A stretch of 16,228 nt of DNA from NCBI GenBank assembly GCA_900321775.1, contig ONXE01000040.1, forward strand, positions 1-16,228. The letters are read 5' to 3'. The translations under genes were made by a program, and so were the position numbers. The notes under the pieces were generated by a model. It was not told where the DNA came from and ran no database searches. It worked only from the letters and a program-made list of their open reading frames with translations. This document shows positions 8,199 to 13,221 of the stretch, one piece after another. The stretch comes from an uncultured Bacteroidales bacterium. Lineage in GTDB: Bacteria > Bacteroidota > Bacteroidia > Bacteroidales > Paludibacteraceae. Position 1 is the first letter of the stretch. Each line of letters starts with the position of its first letter.

Positions 8199-8229
8199 CT
8201 CTGCTTGGCCTGCAGAGCTGTTGCTTTTT
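8199..8229 (+). terminator. Weak intrinsic terminator candidate after the long operon
   Basis: Stem CTCTGC (8199-8204) pairs with GCAGAG (8212-8217) around a 7-base loop. A run of five T (8225-8229) follows, but only after seven intervening bases. It lies 22 bases after the barrel protein stop. The distance between stem and T run makes it a weak candidate. Confidence 0.35.
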
Positions 8230-8260
8230 CCCAAAGTACGCCAATATTAAGCGCAAAAAG

Positions 8261-8283
8261 TGACAAAATTTCCACTTTTGTCA
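8261..8283. promoter_or_regulatory. Inverted repeat, possible activator site upstream of hsp20
   Basis: TGACAAAA (8261-8268) and TTTTGTCA (8276-8283) are perfect 8-base arms around a 7-base spacer. A second, overlapping pairing (AAAAGTG with CACTTTT) uses the same bases. The site ends about 36 bases before the -24 element of a sigma-54-like promoter, which suits a binding site for an enhancer-binding protein. It could instead be a repressor operator. Confidence 0.5.
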
Positions 8284-8317
8284 GTCTCTTGCTGCCAAAA
8301 TGGCACAAATCACGCTT

Positions 8318-8333
8318 AGGCACACTCTTTGCA
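8318..8333 (+). promoter_or_regulatory. Sigma-54 type -24/-12 promoter candidate for hsp20
   Basis: AGGCACACTCTTTGCA matches the RpoN consensus TGGCAC-N5-TTGCA at all positions except the first. The invariant GG (8319-8320) and GC (8331-8332) are exactly 10 bases apart. The predicted transcription start is near 8344, giving a leader of about 70 bases to the hsp20 ATG. A second GG-N10-GC arrangement (8302-8315) overlaps upstream but has a poorer -12 half. No good TTTG/TAnnTTTG promoter was seen in this gap. Confidence 0.55.
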
Positions 8334-8342
8334 ACTACTCGG

Positions 8343-8370
8343 GTGTAGCGGTTGCAAAAACACCGCTCAC
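8343..8370 (+). other. 5' leader hairpin of the hsp20 transcript
   Basis: GTG plus AGCGGT (8343-8352, with one T bulged) pairs with ACCGCT plus CAC (8362-8370) around a 9-base A-rich loop: nine pairs. It falls at the predicted sigma-54 transcription start (about 8344), so the mRNA would begin with a hairpin. It may protect the 5' end or be part of leader control. Confidence 0.45.
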
Positions 8371-8389
8371 AACAAACGAATATGTGTAA

Positions 8390-8414
8390 CCTTTTAAATA
8401 TAGGAGGAAAAATT
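8390..8414 (+). promoter_or_regulatory. Strong Shine-Dalgarno in a possible fourU-like RNA thermometer
   Basis: AGGAGG (8402-8407) sits 7 bases before ATG 8415, an unusually strong ribosome site for a Bacteroidota genome. Just upstream, CCTTTT (8390-8395) can pair with it across a 6-base AAATAT loop: two G-C, two A-U and two G-U pairs. The core, UUUU against AGGA, is the pairing that defines fourU thermometers. The site also decides the hsp20 start against an in-frame ATG at 8352. Confidence 0.5.
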
Positions 8415-8843
8415 ATGACACCAGTAATGTATCGTGGAAATGGTTGGTTTCCAACAGTATTAGACGAGTTCTTCAACTCTGATTTTCTCAACAGCAAAAC
8501 CACTACTGCACCGGCTGTTAATGTAAAAGAAACCGAGCAAGCCTACACCGTTGAGTTGGCTGCACCGGGCATCAAGAAAGAGTATTGTCGCGTGCATGTA
8601 GATGAGGATCACAACCTCTGTGTTGCCATCGAGAATAAGTTTGAGCACAAAGAAGAAGACAAACACTCTCACTACCTCCGTCGTGAGTTCTCGTACACCA
8701 ACTACGAGCAGAAATATGCTCTGCCCGACGATGTTAACGAGGAAGGCATCAACGCCAAAGTGGAAGATGGTATCCTGAGCATCGAATTGCCTCGAGTTAC
8801 CAAGGAAGAGAAGAAGACGGCACGTCAGATCTCCATCCAATAA
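8415..8843 (+). CDS. Small heat-shock protein, Hsp20/alpha-crystallin family
   Basis: An ATP-independent holdase that binds unfolding proteins during stress, in the cytoplasm. From ATG 8415 it has 142 residues, a normal length. Seen here: a short N-terminal arm with PVMYRGNGWFPTVLDEFF, the alpha-crystallin domain starting at APAVNVKETEQAY (32-44), ELAAPGIKK (48-56), YALPDDVNEEGINAKVEDG (101-119), the signature GILSIELPR (119-127), and a C-terminal I-x-I motif (ISI, 139-141) used in oligomer contacts. I chose 8415 rather than the in-frame ATG at 8352. The extra 21 residues do not look like the family, and a strong Shine-Dalgarno lies just before 8415. It stands alone between its own promoter-like region and a strong terminator, so it is probably a single-gene stress unit. 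Confidence 0.95.
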   Translation: MTPVMYRGNGWFPTVLDEFFNSDFLNSKTTTAPAVNVKETEQAYTVELAAPGIKKEYCRVHVDEDHNLCVAIENKFEHKEEDKHSHYLRREFSYTNYEQKYALPDDVNEEGINAKVEDGILSIELPRVTKEEKKTARQISIQ

Positions 8844-8884
8844 CCTTCTTTGCCTGGCCGACCAACACTCGCCGGCATTCTGAC

Positions 8885-8921
8885 AAGAAGCGACAGTCCC
8901 TCGACTGCCGCTTCTTTTTTT
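8885..8921 (+). terminator. Intrinsic terminator of hsp20
   Basis: AAGAAGCG (8885-8892) pairs with CGCTTCTT (8909-8916), with one A/C mismatch and an inner CAGT/ACTG stem around a 6-base loop. The 3' arm runs into seven T. This is a strong rho-independent terminator about 40 bases after the hsp20 stop. Confidence 0.9.
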
Positions 8922-8943
8922 CTCTTTGCCCCTCTACTCTGTA

Positions 8944-8964
8944 GTATTATACATAGTATAATAC
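8944..8964. repeat. Perfect palindrome, operator-like
   Basis: GTATTATAC (8944-8952) and GTATAATAC (8956-8964) are perfect 9-base arms around ATA. The site lies in gene-free DNA between the hsp20 terminator and the RNA candidate, about 145 bases before the -33 box of the 9108 promoter. AT-rich half-sites with a 3-base spacer suit a dimeric repressor, but no regulator gene is nearby. Confidence 0.5.
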
Positions 8965-9004
8965 CAAATCAATACAACTTCGGCCTTTCATCGGGACCTG
9001 GTGA

Positions 9005-9016
9005 AGGGATATCCCT
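9005..9016. repeat. Short perfect palindrome AGGGATATCCCT
   Basis: A 12-base self-complementary sequence flanked by TGGT upstream (two extra bases between) and ACCA downstream, making a slightly asymmetric larger palindrome. It is about 90 bases upstream of the promoter at 9108. It may be an operator or chance. Confidence 0.3.
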
Positions 9017-9107
9017 ACCATCTGGCTGTTTCCCGAGGTCGTCTTCCTTGTTTTTCGGACAAAAATGCGCTTTTGACCCCATTTTCGCTCTTTTCTTGAC
9101 CTATCCC

Positions 9108-9139
9108 CTTGCATATATCAAAAAAAAGCAGTAACTTTG
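9108..9139 (+). promoter_or_regulatory. Bacteroidota-type promoter in front of the structured RNA candidate
   Basis: CTTG (9108-9111), 20 bases, then TAACTTTG (9132-9139): one mismatch from the TTTG-N20-TAnnTTTG consensus, with optimal spacing. The expected start of transcription is about 9143-9146. It shares a 23-base block with one mismatch (TCAAAAAAAAGCAGTA, then A or C, then CTTTGCA) with the tsaB promoter at 10232. Confidence 0.7.
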
Positions 9140-9142
9140 CAC

Positions 9143-9354
9143 CCGCAAATGTTACTGCGTCAATCCGGGGACCCCGAAACAATCTTTGTTGTTTTGGATG
9201 GAGAAGAGCCTTGACTTGGCTCTTCGAACGGAAAGAACAGCGGACAGCGTCGTTCTGACCATAGAATAGCGGAGCCCCCGAGGACTTTAACGAGCCTGTC
9301 GGAACAGAAGGCTCGGTCGGTGTCCGAGGGTGGTGCACGCGAGTAACTTTGCAC
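9143..9354 (+). ncRNA. Structured non-coding RNA candidate (about 210 nt)
   Basis: No convincing protein gene fits 8922-9432. From the expected transcription start the sequence forms a closing stem of 15 pairs: GCAAA/TTTGC (9145-9149 with 9348-9352), GTTACT/AGTAAC (9151-9156 with 9342-9347) and GCGT/ACGC (9157-9160 with 9337-9340), with single bulges at T9150 and G9341. Inside are several hairpins: CCGAAACAA/TTGTTTTGG (9174-9197), GAAGAGCC/GGCTCTTC (9203-9225), AGAAC/GTTCT (9234-9256), and CGAGCC-TGT/ACA-GGCTCG (9291-9315) set on GGAC/GTCC (9282-9285 with 9322-9325). A further hairpin, TTGGTT/AACCAA, follows just after. The long closing stem recalls 6S RNA, but I recognise no family signature. 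It is not tmRNA, RNase P RNA or SRP RNA by their conserved cores. It could instead be a long leader of the gene at 9433. Confidence 0.5.
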
Positions 9355-9432
9355 TTGGTTTGCAAATCCAACCAAAGCGCAACCCTGTCATACGGTTAAT
9401 CCCGATGGCAGCGACTTTAAACAAATGATACT

Positions 9433-10125
9433 ATGCAGAAAGAACAACTTCATCGGATGAACAAAGTAGTCACATGGCTAATTGCAGCCATGGCGATAGT
9501 GAACATTACGTGGCTTATCGTGGCGCAAAAAACCTGGAGCGAAATCACTTTTCGTTCTCTTCAGTATGTGGCGATGATTCTTATCATGCAACTGCCACGG
9601 ATGCTTATGCGGCGGTTCAGCGTAGAGGTTCCCTGGCTACTCTCGGCGCTTATCGTCCTTTTCTGCTTTTCGTCCCTTGTGCTTGGGGACGGCCTGGACC
9701 TGTACGGACGAATACCTTGGTGGGACAAACTGCTGCACGCCGAATCGGGTGTCTTACTTTCAATGATAGCCTTGTGGCTTATCCATGTCATCATGGCGGA
9801 GAAAGACAAGTATATCTATTTCAACAAGTATTTCCTCTGTCTCTTCTTGGTGCTTTTCTCGCTCGGCCTCGGCGCATGTTGGGAGATTATCGAATATACC
9901 TATGATGACCTCATGGACACCAACTCGCAGCAGTTTATGGCAAGCACCACCGGTTCTATCATCACGGCTGATGATGTGCCTCTCTGCGGTCACGACGCCC
10001 TGCGCGACTCTATGCAAGACCTCATCCTCGACCTCCTTGGAGCCCTCCTTGTGGCCATCTACGGATTCTTCCGCCACAACAAACTCGTTGAACGCTACAA
10101 GCAGTTGAGCCGTAAAATGAAGTAA
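9433..10125 (+). CDS. DUF2238/YjdF-like multi-pass membrane protein
   Basis: A 230-residue inner-membrane protein with about six hydrophobic segments, near 12-31, 42-57, 68-85, 104-121, 133-149 and 196-213. The conserved polar motifs sit between them: GDGLDLYGRIPWWDKLLH (85-102) followed by AESG, then CWEIIEYTYDD (149-159), and RDSMQDLILDLLGALL (191-206). This D-x-x-H / W-E-x-x-E / D-x-x-x-D-L pattern is what I know from the DUF2238 (YjdF) family, which is also VanZ-like in shape. Its biochemical role is unknown. The start at 9433 has no Shine-Dalgarno, as is normal here. It stands alone, about 80 bases after the RNA candidate and 180 bases before tsaB, so it may share the 9108 promoter. Confidence 0.7.
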   Translation: MQKEQLHRMNKVVTWLIAAMAIVNITWLIVAQKTWSEITFRSLQYVAMILIMQLPRMLMRRFSVEVPWLLSALIVLFCFSSLVLGDGLDLYGRIPWWDKLLHAESGVLLSMIALWLIHVIMAEKDKYIYFNKYFLCLFLVLFSLGLGACWEIIEYTYDDLMDTNSQQFMASTTGSIITADDVPLCGHDALRDSMQDLILDLLGALLVAIYGFFRHNKLVERYKQLSRKMK

Positions 10126-10171
10126 AAATTCTATTTTTTCTTCAAAATATTTCTACATTCATACGAATAAA

Positions 10172-10183
10172 GCCAATTTTGGC
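10172..10183. repeat. Short inverted repeat GCCAATTTTGGC upstream of tsaB
   Basis: GCCAA and TTGGC arms around TT, about 50 bases upstream of the tsaB -33 box, in AT-rich DNA. It may be an operator; the size allows chance. No other structure was seen in 10126-10231. Confidence 0.2.
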
Positions 10184-10231
10184 GGCAAAAAGTCGGGCAA
10201 ATAAAAATATTTGCACTTTTCTTGCACAAAA

Positions 10232-10263
10232 TTTGGTCATGTCAAAAAAAAGCAGTACCTTTG
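10232..10263 (+). promoter_or_regulatory. Bacteroidota-type promoter of the tsaB-galK-galM unit
   Basis: TTTG (10232-10235), exactly 20 bases, then TACCTTTG (10256-10263): a perfect match to the TTTG-N20-TAnnTTTG consensus used by the primary sigma factor of Bacteroidota. The start of transcription should be near 10267-10270, giving a leader of about 37 bases before the tsaB ATG. Confidence 0.8.
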
Positions 10264-10305
10264 CAGGCGCTAACGTAAATTGGGTTAGAAGGCGACAAAA
10301 CTGAC

Positions 10306-10995
10306 ATGCAATACGAACCGGTCATATTGGGTATAGAGACATCCACAGATGCTTGCTCTGCTGCTGTTCTTCGCGGCGGGCAGGTACTCGCTTCGCGCCT
10401 GCACGCTGCTGGCAGCGAGCACGCACGCGAATTGCCGTTGATGGTAGAAGAGATGTTGGCCGAGACGAAAGACTTCCCCATAGAAGCTGTTGCCGTCAGC
10501 GAAGGCCCCGGCAGTTATACCGGCCTGCGTATCGGCGCGTCTGTGGCCAAAGGCCTCGCTTATGGGCTGAACGTACCGTTGATGGCTGTTCCCACCCTGC
10601 AAATCATGGCTGCACAAGTGGCATCCCAAGTACGCGACGGCCTGCTTTGCCCGATGATAGACGCGCGACGAATGGAGGTGTATAACGCCTTCTATACGCC
10701 GGAACTCAAAGAGGTCATTCCTGTTGCAGCCACCATCGTGGACGAGCACTCTTTCGCCGAACAACTGGCTGCCGGCAAGGTGTATTTCTTCGGAAACGGC
10801 GCTGCGAAGTGCAAATCGGTCATCAGGCACGAAAATGCCGTTTTCTTACCTTCGGACAATCACTCCGTGTCTATCGGGGATATTGTGCCCAATGCAGCGT
10901 GGATCAGGGGCGGAAAAATCGTAGATACCGCCTATTGGGAGCCTTTCTACTTTAAGGCCTACGAAGCCAAAAAAGCAACAAACATCATAAAATAA
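10306..10995 (+). CDS. tsaB: TsaB, tRNA t6A37 modification scaffold protein
   Basis: TsaB is the inactive ASKHA-fold partner of TsaD; the TsaBD dimer with TsaE makes t6A at position 37 of ANN-decoding tRNAs. The 229 residues match the family. GIETSTDACSAAV (9-21) is the first nucleotide-fold loop, SEHARELPLMVEEML (37-51) the next helix, and VSEGPGSYTGLRIGASVAKG (64-83) the family signature. A variable C-terminal half follows. The metal-binding HxxxH of TsaD is absent, as expected for TsaB. It is the first gene after a perfect promoter, and galK starts 5 bases after its stop, so they should be co-transcribed. Its functional partner tsaE is at 2968. Confidence 0.95.
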   Translation: MQYEPVILGIETSTDACSAAVLRGGQVLASRLHAAGSEHARELPLMVEEMLAETKDFPIEAVAVSEGPGSYTGLRIGASVAKGLAYGLNVPLMAVPTLQIMAAQVASQVRDGLLCPMIDARRMEVYNAFYTPELKEVIPVAATIVDEHSFAEQLAAGKVYFFGNGAAKCKSVIRHENAVFLPSDNHSVSIGDIVPNAAWIRGGKIVDTAYWEPFYFKAYEAKKATNIIK

Positions 10996-11000
10996 ATATC

Positions 11001-12167
11001 ATGGAACTGAAAGAATTGAGACAAGCTTTTGCTGAGGCGTATAATCAGCAGGCAGAGAAAGTGTATTTTGCACCGGGTCGCGTTAACCTTATTGGCGAGC
11101 ATACCGACTACAACGGCGGGCATGTTTTTCCGTGCGCCCTGAGTTTCGGCACGTACATGCTGCTGGCCAAGAACGATAAAAAACAAATGCGCTTCAAGTC
11201 GCTGAATATGCCTGAGATTATTTCGCTGGGCTTGGATCAACTGACAACACCCCTGCCCGGCAACAGCTGGGTAAACTACCCGTTGGGCTGCATTGCACAG
11301 TACCTGAAGCGTGGTTTCAAAGTAGTGGACGGCTGGGATATTCTCATCTGGGGTAACGTTCCCGCAGGTGCCGGTCTGAGTTCGTCTGCCGCCATCGAAG
11401 TGGTCACTGCTTGTGCTTTCAATGACATCCTCGGAGCCGGGTATGACAAGACCGAATTGGCTAAAATAGGCCAGCTCAGCGAGCATGAGTTCGCAGGTGT
11501 CAACTGCGGTATCATGGACCAGTTCGCCTCCGCGCAGGGTAAGAAAGATCATGCTATCTACTTGGATTGCAATACGCTCGACTTCGAACTCGTGCCCGTC
11601 AAACTCGAGGGCATCAAAGTGGTTATCTCCAATACCCACTCCCCGCATAAACTGGATTCCGGCGCCTATAACGACCGCGTGGCTCAGTGCAAACTGGCTG
11701 TAGAGCAACTGCGTACCGTACGCCCGAACCTGAAGAACCTGGCAGAGCTGAGCGAAGCGGAGTTCTGCGACATCAAGAGCGCTATCAAAGACCCAGTCGC
11801 CCTCAAGCGCGCCGAGCACGTGGTTGGCGAGTGCCAGCGAACCATCGACGCGGTGGCTGCACTCAAGGCCGGAAACATCGAACTCTTCGGCAAACTGATG
11901 TGCCAGAGCCACATATCGCTCCGCGACAACTACGAGGTAACCGGTCTGCACCTTGATACCCTTGCCGAGGAGGCTTGGAAGCTCGATGGAGTCATCGGTA
12001 GCCGTATGACAGGAGGTGGTTTTGGCGGGTGCACCGTTTCGTTGGTAAAAGAGGACAAAATCCCCGATTTCATCGAGAAAATTGGGGCAATTTACCTCGC
12101 CAAAACAGGCATCAAAGCCGACTTCTATGTGGCCGAAATCAGCGATGGTGTACATCAAGTGGTCTAA
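11001..12167 (+). CDS. galK: Galactokinase
   Basis: GHMP-family kinase that phosphorylates alpha-D-galactose at C1 with ATP, the entry step of the Leloir pathway. The 388 residues match the bacterial enzyme. Seen here: the galactokinase signature GRVNLIGEHTDYNGGHVFP (26-44), the ATP-binding motif VPAGAGLSSSAAIE (120-133), the catalytic aspartate in NCGIMDQFAS (Asp173), and the third GHMP motif MTGGGFGGCTVSLV (336-349). All expected key residues are visible. galM follows 25 bases later, but galT and galE are not in the window, so the pathway is only partly encoded here. The galM partner supplies the alpha-anomer that this kinase needs. An uninterrupted antisense frame covers the gene and is a codon-bias shadow. 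Confidence 0.97.
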   Translation: MELKELRQAFAEAYNQQAEKVYFAPGRVNLIGEHTDYNGGHVFPCALSFGTYMLLAKNDKKQMRFKSLNMPEIISLGLDQLTTPLPGNSWVNYPLGCIAQYLKRGFKVVDGWDILIWGNVPAGAGLSSSAAIEVVTACAFNDILGAGYDKTELAKIGQLSEHEFAGVNCGIMDQFASAQGKKDHAIYLDCNTLDFELVPVKLEGIKVVISNTHSPHKLDSGAYNDRVAQCKLAVEQLRTVRPNLKNLAELSEAEFCDIKSAIKDPVALKRAEHVVGECQRTIDAVAALKAGNIELFGKLMCQSHISLRDNYEVTGLHLDTLAEEAWKLDGVIGSRMTGGGFGGCTVSLVKEDKIPDFIEKIGAIYLAKTGIKADFYVAEISDGVHQVV

Positions 12168-12193
12168 GGTCAAAAGTCAAAGGTCAAAAGTTA
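12166..12193 (+). repeat. 14-base tandem repeat between galK and galM
   Basis: AAGGTCAAAAGTCA (12166-12179) is followed directly by AAGGTCAAAAGTTA (12180-12193), 13 of 14 bases alike. The block starts within the galK stop codon and reaches the first base of the galM ATG. It probably arose by slippage; short GTCAAA-type repeats are, as I recall, common in Bacteroidota intergenic DNA. Confidence 0.8.
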
Positions 12194-13221
12194 TGGTAAA
12201 CGAAGAACTGTTCAGCACATTATACAAGAAAAAGCGTGTCGTTCTGGCTACTCTGCGTAACCCGAACGGCATGCGTGCGCAAATCACCAACTACGGCGCC
12301 AAGATAGTCAGCCTCTACGCCCCGAACAAGGACGGCGAAATGGCTGATGTGGTGCTGGGATTCAACACGTTTGAGGAGTGGCGCGACAAAGAGACATACT
12401 TCAACGCTATCATCGGGCGCTACGCCAACCGTATCAAAGACGGGCGTTTTACCTTGGATGGTAAGGAGTACCAACTCGCTGTCAACAACGGCACCAATGC
12501 CTTGCACGGCGGCATAGTGGGCTTCAACGAACGCGTGTGGGAGGTTGTGGGACAGACTGCTTACAGCATCAGCCTCCACCTGCGCGCGGCTGACGGCGAG
12601 GAGAACTACCCCGGCAACATGGACATCTACGTCACCTACACCCTCACGCGCGACAACGCCCTGCTTATCACTTACGAAGCCAAAACGGACAAACCGACCA
12701 TCGCTGCGTTCACTAACCACGCGTACTTCAACCTCAAAGGCGAAGGCGAGGGCACTGTTCACGACCACATCCTACAGGTGCTGGCTGACGAGTACACGCC
12801 CTTCGATGACACAGCCTGCCCCACCGGCGAGATTCTGCCTGTCGAAGGCACACCTATGGATTTCCGTGAGCCTACGCGCATCGGTGACCGCATCGACGAC
12901 CCCTTCTTCGCGCCAGGACGAGGAATAGACAACAACTTCGTCCTGCGCCCCAACCCCGAGAAAAAGCGCCAGTTGGTGGCTGTTCTCAGCGCTGCCGGAC
13001 GAACCATGCAGGTCCTGACCACCATGCCCGGCCTGCAGGTCTATACCGGCAACTGGGTCGAGAAAAACATCGGCAAGTCAGGCCGCGAGTACGATGTGCA
13101 GACTGCCGTTTGTCTGGAGGCACAGAACTTCCCCAACTCGCCCAACTGCCCGAACTTCCCCTCGCCGGTACTGCGGCCCGGAGAAATCTATTTCGAGCAA
13201 ACCGAATACAAGTTTGTGTAA
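12193..13221 (+). CDS. galM: Aldose 1-epimerase (galactose mutarotase)
   Basis: Interconverts the alpha and beta anomers of galactose (and glucose), feeding galactokinase. From ATG 12193 it has 342 residues, the usual GalM length. Visible: ITNYGAKIVSLYAPNKDG (31-48), IIGRYANRI (73-81), the active-site histidines in NALHGG (His105) and FTNHAYFNLKG (His176), the substrate aspartate in RGIDNNFVL (Asp246), and the catalytic base in CLEAQNFPNSPN (Glu309). The in-frame ATG at 12082 lies inside galK and adds residues unlike the family, so I reject it. There is no signal peptide, so it should be cytoplasmic; many Bacteroidota have secreted paralogues, and this is not one. The stop is directly adjacent to the next start (TAA-ATG). 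Confidence 0.96.
   Translation: MVNEELFSTLYKKKRVVLATLRNPNGMRAQITNYGAKIVSLYAPNKDGEMADVVLGFNTFEEWRDKETYFNAIIGRYANRIKDGRFTLDGKEYQLAVNNGTNALHGGIVGFNERVWEVVGQTAYSISLHLRAADGEENYPGNMDIYVTYTLTRDNALLITYEAKTDKPTIAAFTNHAYFNLKGEGEGTVHDHILQVLADEYTPFDDTACPTGEILPVEGTPMDFREPTRIGDRIDDPFFAPGRGIDNNFVLRPNPEKKRQLVAVLSAAGRTMQVLTTMPGLQVYTGNWVEKNIGKSGREYDVQTAVCLEAQNFPNSPNCPNFPSPVLRPGEIYFEQTEYKFV

Noticed and set aside
8352..8414. Upstream in-frame start for hsp20
   Set aside because: The added 21 residues do not resemble Hsp20 N-termini, and a strong Shine-Dalgarno points to 8415.
8850..9134. Open frame of 94 codons on + strand after hsp20
   Set aside because: It spans the hsp20 terminator and the promoter at 9108, has low-complexity Pro/Ser/Phe composition, and matches no family I know.
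9344..9351. TAACTTTG as a second promoter for the membrane protein gene
   Set aside because: No TTTG-like box 19-21 bases upstream, and the sequence is fully explained as the 3' arm of the closing stem.
9143..9354. tmRNA, RNase P RNA or SRP RNA
   Set aside because: I looked for their conserved cores (for example the RNase P GAGGAAAGTCC block and the SRP GGAAGCAGC loop) and did not find them.
9015..9371. 118-codon frame on the - strand over the RNA candidate
   Set aside because: No promoter or start context, no recognisable motif, and it runs through a strongly self-pairing region.
10959..12173. 404-codon antisense frame over galK
   Set aside because: Mirror image of a well-supported gene; its sequence has no domain. 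The same applies to the antisense frames at 3835-5046 and 14449-15504.
12082..12192. Upstream start for galM inside galK
   Set aside because: The residues encoded are galK sequence in another frame and repeat-derived codons; the family begins at 12193.
11001..13221. Complete galactose operon
   Set aside because: Only galK and galM are present; galT, galE and a regulator are not in the window.
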